NCBI GenBank assembly: GCA_002369515.1
Contig: DFFM01000024.1
Coordinates: forward strand, 9,284-73,283
From: Prevotella sp. UBA3776
Lineage (GTDB): Bacteria; Bacteroidota; Bacteroidia; Bacteroidales; Bacteroidaceae
DNA length: 64,000 nucleotides
Reading direction: 5' to 3'
The translations under genes were made by a program, and so were the position numbers. Positions 17,526 through 25,458 of the stretch are shown piece after piece; position 1 is the first letter of the stretch, and each line of letters starts with the position of its first letter. A model generated the notes under the pieces. That model did not search any database. It had not been told where the DNA came from and saw only the letters and a list, made by a program, of their open reading frames with translations.

Positions 17526-17572
17526 ACCAAGTTTTGTTTTTAGGTTTGTTGTTATTAGAATTTAAATTGAAG

Positions 17573-20053
17573 TTATTTGTTTACTTTCCATTCGAGTACT
17601 CCGCCCGACTCGCCCTTCTGGAGCTTGGCCAGGATTTTCAGGCCTGTGGTCTTCACCGGGGCGAAATCGACGCTGTTGTAGCAGTCCTTGCGCACGGTGT
17701 AGGGGCTGTGGTCGGCCACTTCCTGCCACTCGCCCTGGGCGTCCTTGTAGTAGAGGGTCCACGACTCGGGGGTGCGGAAGTTGCCGTCGTAGTGGTCGAA
17801 GTCGAGCCAATAGACCTGCACGTTCGACACCTCGTACTCCTGGTCGAACTGATAGGTGATGGCCTCGGTGGTGCCCTGCTTCAGCCACCAGTAGTGGTAG
17901 GGCTTCGAGGTGTCGCTGCTGCGACGGGGCTCCCACTGGTCGTTGGTGCCGCCGGCCCAGGAATCGACGGGGGCCGTTTCGGGGGCGTCGTTCTGGATGG
18001 GGCCGCGGTTGCAGAAGGTCTGTGCCTTCGAGGCGATGGTTGGCAGCGGGGTGGCTACGGCCTTGGCGGGCGTGTTGGCAATCCACACCTCCATCTGTTC
18101 GCCTCCTCGGTTGTTCCAGGTGGAGTAGGGGATGGCGTGGAACTTCACGTCCTTCACTTCGCCGTCGGGCTGGAGCTGTTTGGCCGAGCCTTCGAGCACC
18201 ACCACACCACTGAGGAGCTGCGGCTCGAAGTGGGCAGTCACAGGGGCGCTGTCGAGGATGTACTTGTTGAACACGTGGTGGTCGGGCTGGTCGGGGCCTT
18301 CGAGACAGAACACCACGGGGCCGCGCTCCAAGGCCACCTTGCCGCGGTCGTCCTCAGCATTGTCGTTGGCCACGATGCGGCGCACGTCCATGGGGAAGTC
18401 AAGCTCGATGGTGTCGCCCTTCTTCCAGCTGCGCTGGATGGTGAGGTAGCCGTTGGATTGCATATTCGCCGTAACAGCCCGTCCGTTCACGCTGACGCTG
18501 TAGGCGCGTGCCTTGTCCTGATAGGTGTAGAGATTGTTGTTGGTGGGCGAAGTCTTCAGCCACGAGGGGATGCGCAGTTTGATGGCGAACTTGCCGCCGC
18601 CCTTGGCCACGCGGATGCTGATTTTGCCGTTCCAGGGATAGTCGGTGGTCTGCTCCAGTTCGGTGTTGCCAATCTTGGCCTTGCCCTGGGCGTAGAGGTT
18701 CACGAAGATGTCCTTGCCCTGACGGGCGTAGATGTAGCCTGGCACGGAGGCCACGAACCGCGTGATGTTGCCCGGGCAGCAGGCGCAGCCGAACCACTTC
18801 TGGCGCTCGTGCTCGCCGTCGCTCTCCAGCGGGTTGTCGTAGAAGAACTTGTCGCCCGAGAGCGAGACGCCGCTCAACACATTATTATATAACGCGCGCT
18901 CGCACACGTCGATGTACTTCGACTCGCCCGTGGCCAGGAACATGCGGTAGTTCCAATAGACGTTGGCGATGGCGGCACAGGTCTCGCAGTAGGCCGTGTG
19001 GTTGTTCAGCTCGTAGTTGGGGCCGAAGCCTTCGCCCTGCGGACGGCTTCCGATGCCGCCCGTGATGAAGAGTTTCTTCGACGACATGTTCTCCCAGATG
19101 CGCTCCAGGGCCTCCTGATAAGCCTTGTCGCCCATGAGTGAAGCCACGTCGGCAACGCCCGAATAGAGATAGCCGGCACGCACGGCGTGGCCCACAATCT
19201 CGTCCTGACGGAGGATGGGCATGTGGTCCTGCGAATACTCGCTGGGCTTGTGGCCGTCGGTGCAGCGGCCCGTCTCCTCGACGAAGTAGCGGGCCCCCTC
19301 GAGATAGCGCTTGTTGCCCGTCACCTTGTAGAGCTTGCAGAGGGCCATCTCGATGATGGGGTGGCCGCCCGGACGGTGGATCTGTCCCTCGCCAGGGCCG
19401 AAGGTGCGGCAGACGAGGTCGGCGTTCTTGATGGCCACGTTGAGGAAGGTCTTCTTGCCCGTGGCACGATAGTGGGCCACGGCACTCTCGATGAGGTGGC
19501 CTGAGTTGTAGAGTTCGTGCGAGTTGATTTTCTCCCACTTGTGGGTGCCCCACCATCCGCTCAGGCGCGTACATTTATTGGTGACGCAGGTGGTCAGGTA
19601 GCCGTCGGGCTCCTGGGCCATGGCGATGATGTTGATTACGGAGTCGAGATAGTGGTCGAGCTTGGCGTCGTAGTGGACGGCCAGCGAGTAGCTGGCCCCC
19701 TCGATCACCTTGTAGGGGTCGGTGTCGTCGAACGAGAAGTCGCCGCGGTGCTCGAGCGATGCCGGCACATTGGCAATGTTGCCATTGTTTTTGGCGGCGA
19801 GCAAGAAATTGTCGAACCGTCCGTTGGCTTCGCACTCGCGAAAGGCGGAGGGAATGCTGACCGTGCGGTTTATTTCTATGCGGGGTGCCCAGAAACCATC
19901 GTTGAGGTGTACCTCGGTGAAGGGCACTTCCTGGATGGTGGCGGCAGACTGCTTTTTCTTGCCGGCGGATGTCTGTCCGTTGGTTGCTGCTCCGAGGGGA
20001 GTGCAAAGGGCAAATGTCATCAAACCTATCAAAAAGATTGCGCTATGTTTCAT
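17573..20053 (-). CDS. GH127-family beta-L-arabinofuranosidase-like glycoside hydrolase
   Basis: An 826-residue exported enzyme with a signal peptide of about 23 residues. The catalytic domain is of the GH127 (formerly DUF1680) type. The metal/nucleophile residues known in this family are visible: AYCETCA near residue 355 (Glu and Cys of E-x-C) and WFGCACCPGN near 415, where the paired Cys provide the nucleophile and zinc ligands. The C-terminal 200 residues form a beta-sandwich module ending GVLEWKVNK. The plus-strand paralogue at 25459-27891 shares the whole architecture. As first gene of the SusCD operon it is read from the operator-bearing promoter at 20108-20172. Family members release beta-L-arabinofuranose, for example from extensin-type Hyp-arabinosides; related families have other activities. 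Confidence 0.85.
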   Translation of the reverse strand: MKHSAIFLIGLMTFALCTPLGAATNGQTSAGKKKQSAATIQEVPFTEVHLNDGFWAPRIEINRTVSIPSAFRECEANGRFDNFLLAAKNNGNIANVPASLEHRGDFSFDDTDPYKVIEGASYSLAVHYDAKLDHYLDSVINIIAMAQEPDGYLTTCVTNKCTRLSGWWGTHKWEKINSHELYNSGHLIESAVAHYRATGKKTFLNVAIKNADLVCRTFGPGEGQIHRPGGHPIIEMALCKLYKVTGNKRYLEGARYFVEETGRCTDGHKPSEYSQDHMPILRQDEIVGHAVRAGYLYSGVADVASLMGDKAYQEALERIWENMSSKKLFITGGIGSRPQGEGFGPNYELNNHTAYCETCAAIANVYWNYRMFLATGESKYIDVCERALYNNVLSGVSLSGDKFFYDNPLESDGEHERQKWFGCACCPGNITRFVASVPGYIYARQGKDIFVNLYAQGKAKIGNTELEQTTDYPWNGKISIRVAKGGGKFAIKLRIPSWLKTSPTNNNLYTYQDKARAYSVSVNGRAVTANMQSNGYLTIQRSWKKGDTIELDFPMDVRRIVANDNAEDDRGKVALERGPVVFCLEGPDQPDHHVFNKYILDSAPVTAHFEPQLLSGVVVLEGSAKQLQPDGEVKDVKFHAIPYSTWNNRGGEQMEVWIANTPAKAVATPLPTIASKAQTFCNRGPIQNDAPETAPVDSWAGGTNDQWEPRRSSDTSKPYHYWWLKQGTTEAITYQFDQEYEVSNVQVYWLDFDHYDGNFRTPESWTLYYKDAQGEWQEVADHSPYTVRKDCYNSVDFAPVKTTGLKILAKLQKGESGGVLEWKVNK

Positions 20054-20107
20054 CGATATGAGGTGAAGTTTTATGGTTAGTATTCAGGTTTATCATAGTT
20101 TCAGCCG

Positions 20108-20115
20108 CAAATTAA
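20108..20115 (-). promoter_or_regulatory. Candidate -7 box (TTAATTTG) of the GH127-SusCD operon
   Basis: The minus-strand octamer TTAATTTG deviates at one base from TAnnTTTG. It lies exactly 26 nt downstream of the extended half-site GGACTATTT of the operator at 20144-20172, the spacing kept at the other three locus promoters. Confidence 0.5.
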
Positions 20116-20143
20116 CAAAGAAATATAGAAAAGACGTGAAAAA

Positions 20144-20172
20144 ATAGTCCAAGAAAATGGCAAAATAGTCTA
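20144..20172 (-). promoter_or_regulatory. Tandem operator facing the GH127-SusCD operon
   Basis: The minus strand reads TAGACTATT, 13 nt, then GGACTAT, with direct half-sites 21 bp apart. It is the mirror-oriented partner of the site at 20197-20226. Confidence 0.65.
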
Positions 20173-20196
20173 AAAGGGCTGTCCGATAGGCAAATA

Positions 20197-20226
20197 TAGA
20201 CTATTTTGTCAGACACTTTGGACTAT
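20197..20226 (+). promoter_or_regulatory. Tandem operator facing the GH97-GH43-GH127 operon
   Basis: The plus strand reads TAGACTATT, 14 nt, then GGACTAT, with half-sites 22 bp apart (one base longer than the other three copies). The -7 box at 20255 follows 26 nt after the extended half-site. Confidence 0.65.
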
Positions 20227-20254
20227 ATTTCCATCGTCATTGCAGAAAAAGAAC

Positions 20255-20262
20255 TATCTTTG
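20255..20262 (+). promoter_or_regulatory. -7 promoter box (TATCTTTG) of the GH97 operon
   Basis: TATCTTTG is a full match to TAnnTTTG. Transcription would begin near 20268 and leave a leader of about 370 nt before the GTG start at 20639, filled with the hairpin repeats listed separately. Confidence 0.7.
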
Positions 20263-20263
20263 C

Positions 20264-20476
20264 AGTGTTCAAGTAGGAGGTGACGTGTCGCACGTCACGA
20301 ATTCACGGATTGCGACGTGAGACACGTCGCCTCCTACACAAAACGGACGAATAGCTTTCAGTTATATGGAAGTGTTCAAGTAGGAGGTGACGTGTCTCAC
20401 GTCACGAATTCACGATTGCGACGTGAGACACGTCGCCTCCTATACAAAACGGACGAATAGCTTTCAGTTATATGGA
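20264..20476 (+). repeat. Tandem duplication (about 107 bp) with large hairpins in the GH97 leader
   Basis: Copy 1 is 20264-20370 and copy 2 is 20371-20476; they differ at a handful of positions. Each contains an inverted repeat with arms of about 23 bp (TAGGAGGTGACGTG ... CACGTCGCCTCCTA) at 20274-20336 and 20381-20442, followed by an identical tail (ACGGACGAATAGCTTTCAG). Both lie in the transcribed leader. Confidence 0.85.
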
Positions 20477-20529
20477 AGCAAAGAACGTCAGGTGGCGACA
20501 ACAGTTCGCTTTGACCCTGACATAAGAAC

Positions 20530-20592
20530 GGTCTACTCGTGATAGACCGACAGTCTATTCCGAATAGACCGACGGTCTATCACGAATAGACC
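20530..20592 (+). repeat. Three phased palindromes in the GH97 5' leader
   Basis: Three short inverted repeats built on GGTCTA/TAGACC occur at 20530-20548, 20553-20569 (perfect, GTCTATTC-C-GAATAGAC) and 20574-20592, with a period of about 22-24 bp. They end about 45 nt before the GTG start. The ATAGAC/GTCTAT words recall the operator half-sites, so protein binding or RNA structure are both possible. Confidence 0.7.
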
Positions 20593-20638
20593 AACCTAAA
20601 AACCTGCTACGAAAAAAGCCAATAAACAATCAACAACG

Positions 20639-22621
20639 GTGAGAACACAACAAACATTAAGACTATTTGCAATTTCGACCTTCTTTCTGGCGTACTGCAT
20701 CGGGATGGAAGGCAAAGACCTGACGGTGACTTCGCCGGGCGGAAAGATTGCGGTGGGGCTGAGCGATGACCTCAGGCTGACCGTCAGTTACGAAGGACGC
20801 ACACTCTTCACCGCCGAGACGGGGCTGCGCCTTGGCGCTTCGGCCACCGGCGGACGGCAGCTGCGAAAAATGAAGTCGGGCACGGTCGCGATGAAGGTGA
20901 CCGAAGAAACCACCGAGGCCCCCTTCTACCGGCAGAAGAGCGTCAGCACGAGCTACCGGGCTATGGACGTGAGGCTCGCGGGAGGATTCGGCATGCACGT
21001 AAGGGCCTACGACGAGGGCGTGGCCTATCGGTTCTACACCACCAACAAGAAACAGACCGTCATAGCCGACGAGACGGCAGACTTCAGCTTCCCCGCCGAC
21101 AGCAAGGCCTGGCTGGCCTATTCCACCAACGACGAGAAGCCCTTTGCCATGGCTTTCCAGAACACCTACGACGAGACGCTGCTCTCAAAGGCGCAGGACA
21201 AATACATCTTCCTGCCCGCCACCGTCGAGTGCGGACGGGTGAAGGTGACGCTCCTCGAGAGCGACCTGCGCAGCTATCCGGGAATGTTCCTGAAAGCCGA
21301 TGGCAACAGCCTGAAGGCAAGCTTTGCCAAGTTTCCCAAACGGATGGGCTACTACAAGTGGCGCGGCATGAGCTACGTGGAGGAAACGGAAGACTTCATC
21401 GCCAAGTCGGAAGGCGCAAGAACCTATCCCTGGCGCGTGATGGTCATCACGGAGCAAGACACGGCGATGCCGGTGAGCAATCTCGTCTATGCGCTGGCCG
21501 CGCCCAACAGGATTGGCGACACGTCGTGGATAAAACCGGGAAAGGTGGCCTGGGACTGGTGGCACGACTGGAACCTGAAGGGCGTCGATTTCGAGGCGGG
21601 CATCAACACGCGCACATACGAATACTACATCGACTTCGCCGCGAAAAACCACATACCCTATGTGGTGATGGACGAGGGCTGGTATGACTCGTCGCGCGGC
21701 GACATCATGCACCCCATCGAGGCCATCGACCTGGAACACCTGGTGGACTATGGCCGGGAGCGGGGCGTGGGCATTGTGCTGTGGACGGTGTTCAACGTGC
21801 TCGACGAACATCTCATTCCCGCCTGCGAAAAATATGCCGGCATGGGCATCAAGGGATGGAAAGTCGATTTCATGGACCGCAACGACCAGGGGGCCGTGGA
21901 GATGGCCGAAAGGCTGGCCAACAGCTGCGCCCAGTATCGCCTGCTGCTGGACTATCACGGATTCTACGCCCCCACGGGCATGAGTCGCACCTATCCGAAC
22001 ATCCTGAACTACGAGGGCGTGTTTGGCATGGAGGAGGCCCGCTGGGCGAAGAAAGAGACGGACATGCCGCGCTACGACGTCACCTTCCCCTTCATCCGCG
22101 GGATGGCCGGACAGGTAGATTTCACCCCGGGAGCCATGCGCAACGGAACGAAGGAGAACTGGGTGGAATGCTATCAGAACCCCGTTTCGATGGGCACACG
22201 CTGCCATCAGCTGGCCTGCTACGTGGTTCACGACTCGCCCTTCACCATGCTCTGCGACGCTCCCACAAACTACGAGCGCGAACAGCCCTGCGTCGATCTC
22301 ATCACCAGCATTCCCGACACTTGGGACGAAACCCGCGTCGTGCTTGGCCAACTGGGACATTATATCGTGACCGCCCGCCGCGCCGGCAACGACTGGTATG
22401 TGGGCGGACAGACAAACTGGGACGCCCGGGAGGTGACGCTCGCGCTCGACTTCCTGCCGACGGGCTCCTATCAGGCCACCATCGCCACCGACGGCATCAA
22501 CGCCAACCACAATGCCGAAGACTATCGACTGGAGCAGCGACAGCTGACGCCAGCCGACCGCCTGGACATCAAGATGGCCAGCGGCGGCGGATTCCTTGTG
22601 AAACTCATCAGAAAAAACTGA
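20639..22621 (+). CDS. GH97-family glycoside hydrolase (alpha-galactosidase or alpha-glucosidase)
   Basis: A 660-residue exported enzyme with a GTG start; no ATG lies upstream in frame after the last stop and a signal peptide follows directly. The N-terminal beta-sandwich (residues 25-270) and TIM barrel carry GH97 motifs: WKPGKVAWDWWHDWN-like IKPGKVAWDWWHDWN near 300, YYIDFAAKNHIPYVVMDEGW near 330, GIKGWKVDFMDRNDQ near 405 and GVFGMEEARW near 465. The Asp in KVDF corresponds to the nucleophile of the retaining alpha-galactosidase branch; the inverting alpha-glucosidases such as SusB lack it. The assignment to the galactosidase branch is therefore likely but unproven. The next gene starts 3 nt after the stop, so both are co-transcribed. 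Confidence 0.9.
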   Translation: MRTQQTLRLFAISTFFLAYCIGMEGKDLTVTSPGGKIAVGLSDDLRLTVSYEGRTLFTAETGLRLGASATGGRQLRKMKSGTVAMKVTEETTEAPFYRQKSVSTSYRAMDVRLAGGFGMHVRAYDEGVAYRFYTTNKKQTVIADETADFSFPADSKAWLAYSTNDEKPFAMAFQNTYDETLLSKAQDKYIFLPATVECGRVKVTLLESDLRSYPGMFLKADGNSLKASFAKFPKRMGYYKWRGMSYVEETEDFIAKSEGARTYPWRVMVITEQDTAMPVSNLVYALAAPNRIGDTSWIKPGKVAWDWWHDWNLKGVDFEAGINTRTYEYYIDFAAKNHIPYVVMDEGWYDSSRGDIMHPIEAIDLEHLVDYGRERGVGIVLWTVFNVLDEHLIPACEKYAGMGIKGWKVDFMDRNDQGAVEMAERLANSCAQYRLLLDYHGFYAPTGMSRTYPNILNYEGVFGMEEARWAKKETDMPRYDVTFPFIRGMAGQVDFTPGAMRNGTKENWVECYQNPVSMGTRCHQLACYVVHDSPFTMLCDAPTNYEREQPCVDLITSIPDTWDETRVVLGQLGHYIVTARRAGNDWYVGGQTNWDAREVTLALDFLPTGSYQATIATDGINANHNAEDYRLEQRQLTPADRLDIKMASGGGFLVKLIRKN

Positions 22622-22624
22622 GAT

Positions 22625-25423
22625 ATGAAACGACTGACAGCAGCAGCGGTGTTTGCAGGCTGGGCCTTGTCCTTGGGTGCTCAGCCGAAAGCCTTTCATG
22701 CGCCATGGGCGGGCAATCCCGTCATCCCTGGCTATTTTGCCGACCCGACCATCAGGAAATTCGGCGACACCTATTATATATACGCCACCACAGACGGTAC
22801 GGGCAACGGCTACGGCCCGGCACAGGTGTGGGTGAGCAAGGACTTCCTGAACTGGAAGAACATCGTCATGAACTGGCCGACAACCGAGGTGGTGTGGGCC
22901 CCCGACGTGGTGGAGCAGCCCGACGGCTCGTTCCGCTACTATTACTGCGAGCCATGCGTGGTCAGCATCGGTGAGAGCGCGTCGCCCGTGGGTCCGTGGC
23001 GGAACATCCTGGGCAAAGAAGATGCCGTCATGGTGCCCGACCGCTACGTCCACAATGTCATCACCCTGGACCCGCAGCTGTTTCGCGATGACGACGGCTC
23101 GGAGTATCTCTACTTCACCACTTGGGGCATCTATAAGGGCTTCGGCTGCGGGGTGGCCAAGTTGGCACCCCGGGACGGGGCGCATGATACCGACGGCAAA
23201 ACCGCCTTTCAAGACGCGCGCCAATGGAATGAGCATGCACCGTTCCCCATTGCCGCCGACAGCTTCTTCTCCGAGAAGCGGCTCATCCCCAACACCGAAC
23301 TGAAGGACATTTTCGAGGCGCCGTTTGTGTTCAAGCGGGGTGGCATCTATTACTTCACCTACTCGTCGGGCTCCTGCCACGACCACACCTATCGGGTGCA
23401 GTATGCCACGTCGAGCGTGGGGCCCATGGGGCCGTTTGAATATAAGGGCTGCATCCTCGAGACCAATGCCGACCAGACCGTACACGGGCCTGGCCACCAC
23501 TCCATCATCAGTGCCGACGGCAAATACTACATCGTCTATCACCGCCACAACCTGCCGCGCAGCGTTCATGGGTTCAACCGCCAGGTGTGCATCGACGAGA
23601 TGAAATTCGATGCCGAGGGCAACATACTGCCCGTCGTGCCGACACACGACGCCCGGGGCGTGACGCTCTTCAAGCCCCAAAAGGCGAAGAACCTTGCGCT
23701 GGGCGCCAAGGCGACGGCCTCTTCCTGCTACGACGACAACTTCCGCCCCGACTATGCCGTCGATGACAACAACGCCACGCTGTGGAAAGCCCGAAACACC
23801 AACTGGGGCACGGGCAGCCATCACGACGAGTGGCTACAGATAGATTTGGGCCGAAAGATGAAGTTCACCGAGGTGTGGACACAGTTCGAATACGCCACCT
23901 TCTTCTACCAGTACCGCATTGAAACGTCGCTCGACGGCAAGCAGTGGACACTCTACGCCGACCGCACCAACAACACCATGCAGGGCTCGCCAATGATTGA
24001 CAAGGGCAAGGCCAAGGCCCGCTATCTCCGTCTGACCATCACCGACACTCAGAAGAACGGCCACATGCCCGCCGTCTGGAACGTCAAGGTGTGGCAGCAG
24101 GCGCCCCAACTGCCCTACGCCGACATGAAGCCGAGCGAAGGCTATCCCGGCATGCACCAAAAGGATGTCGAGGCGGCTTCGCGCTTCAGCCCGAACGCAC
24201 GCGTCAGCCTCGATGTGGCGGCCATCGCGGCGGAAAAGGGGGCCACCAAGCCTTTCGACATCACCCAGGCTCGTGGGCTGAAGGCCAACAAGCCCATTCG
24301 TGTGCGCGTGAAGGAGGGCCGATGGGCCATGTTCCTGGGTGGCTCGCAACATCTGAGGAGCCTCGCGCCACTGGCCGACGACTACCGCTACAACGCACCC
24401 TACACCATTTCGGCCCTTGTACTTCAGACCAAGACGGGGCCTGTGGCGACGGTCGCTTCGCTCTCAGCCTCGCAAGCCGACCTGGCCACTACCGAACTGC
24501 GGCTGGGCACCGACGCCAAGGCGGGAATACTCAACCACAACGGCTCGTTCGAGAGCTGTGGCGCGCCGGAGGCCGTCAAGGACGCCCAGGGGCGCTGGAC
24601 ACTCTGGACCGCCACTTTCGACGGCTGGATGGAGCGGGTCTATCGCAATGGCGAACTCGTTCACGAGCAGAACAACTTCCTGATGGTGCGTCCTGAGGGG
24701 CACGTCACCATTGGTGCCGACGGCATGGGGTTCAACAACTTCATGGGCTACATCAGCAGGCTCGACATCATGCCACGGGCTATGACGGCCCAAGAGGTGA
24801 AGGACTGCTATGCCGCCTGCACCCGAGAATCACTCCTGCCTTCGCTTGGCGATGACGACTTTGACGAGACCGACCCTGACAGCAAGTTCACCCTGTCCGC
24901 CGACATGCAGCCTGTCTTTGAGCAAAGCGGCGAAGTGAAACTCTCCGAGGGCAATGCCGCCTTCAACGATGACCCACTGAAGAATGGCGGCACGATATAT
25001 AAAAAAGAGGTGGAGGGCGACTTTGTGGTGATGGCGCGCTTCAGCGACATGGAAGGCCTGGCCGCGAAGACCATCACCCCCTACAACGAGGGCGGACTGC
25101 TCGTCAGCGATGGCCAGGGCGGCTTCTGGCAGCTTGGCGTCTTCCCGCTCTACGGCTGCGGCAATATGCTGACCATCCTCAGCAGTGAGGGCCGTCAGCA
25201 GTTCCCCAACTCCAAGGGCTACGACTTCGACCCCATCCTGCAGTTCGAGCGGCGCGGCAATCAGCTCTTCGCCCGCACCAGCAGCGACGGACAGACATGG
25301 AACAACATGCCCGGCTCGCCCATCGAGGTCAGCGCGCCCCGACTCAGCATCGGGGCCTATCAGACCACCTACAGCGACAACGCGTCGTGGGTGAAGCTGC
25401 GCGATGTGGTTATTTATCAGTAG
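22625..25423 (+). CDS. GH43-family multi-domain glycosidase with F5/8C and LamG-like modules
   Basis: A 932-residue exported protein (signal peptide ending LSLGAQ). The five-bladed propeller of GH43 spans residues 25-350, with the three catalytic acids recognisable in YFADPTIR (base), ITLDPQLFRDDDG (pKa modulator) and LKDIFEAPFVFKR (acid). A discoidin/F5-8C-like module follows (about 360-490: LALGAKATASSCYDDN, WLQIDLGRKM). A LamG-like fold comes next (about 560-735: TLWTATFDGWMERVYRNGE), then a C-terminal beta-sandwich (about 755-932). Family activities include alpha-L-arabinofuranosidase and beta-xylosidase; neighbouring GH127 genes favour arabinose release. It sits between the GH97 and GH127 genes in one operon. 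Confidence 0.88.
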   Translation: MKRLTAAAVFAGWALSLGAQPKAFHAPWAGNPVIPGYFADPTIRKFGDTYYIYATTDGTGNGYGPAQVWVSKDFLNWKNIVMNWPTTEVVWAPDVVEQPDGSFRYYYCEPCVVSIGESASPVGPWRNILGKEDAVMVPDRYVHNVITLDPQLFRDDDGSEYLYFTTWGIYKGFGCGVAKLAPRDGAHDTDGKTAFQDARQWNEHAPFPIAADSFFSEKRLIPNTELKDIFEAPFVFKRGGIYYFTYSSGSCHDHTYRVQYATSSVGPMGPFEYKGCILETNADQTVHGPGHHSIISADGKYYIVYHRHNLPRSVHGFNRQVCIDEMKFDAEGNILPVVPTHDARGVTLFKPQKAKNLALGAKATASSCYDDNFRPDYAVDDNNATLWKARNTNWGTGSHHDEWLQIDLGRKMKFTEVWTQFEYATFFYQYRIETSLDGKQWTLYADRTNNTMQGSPMIDKGKAKARYLRLTITDTQKNGHMPAVWNVKVWQQAPQLPYADMKPSEGYPGMHQKDVEAASRFSPNARVSLDVAAIAAEKGATKPFDITQARGLKANKPIRVRVKEGRWAMFLGGSQHLRSLAPLADDYRYNAPYTISALVLQTKTGPVATVASLSASQADLATTELRLGTDAKAGILNHNGSFESCGAPEAVKDAQGRWTLWTATFDGWMERVYRNGELVHEQNNFLMVRPEGHVTIGADGMGFNNFMGYISRLDIMPRAMTAQEVKDCYAACTRESLLPSLGDDDFDETDPDSKFTLSADMQPVFEQSGEVKLSEGNAAFNDDPLKNGGTIYKKEVEGDFVVMARFSDMEGLAAKTITPYNEGGLLVSDGQGGFWQLGVFPLYGCGNMLTILSSEGRQQFPNSKGYDFDPILQFERRGNQLFARTSSDGQTWNNMPGSPIEVSAPRLSIGAYQTTYSDNASWVKLRDVVIYQ

Positions 25424-25458
25424 AAAAAAATGAATCAACAACTAAATAACAAAAACAA

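Noticed and set aside
21185-23824. 879-codon minus-strand ORF opposite the GH97 and GH43 genes
   Set aside because: The plus strand encodes two complete enzymes with catalytic motifs here. The antisense frame has no recognisable domain and arises from GC-rich third positions.
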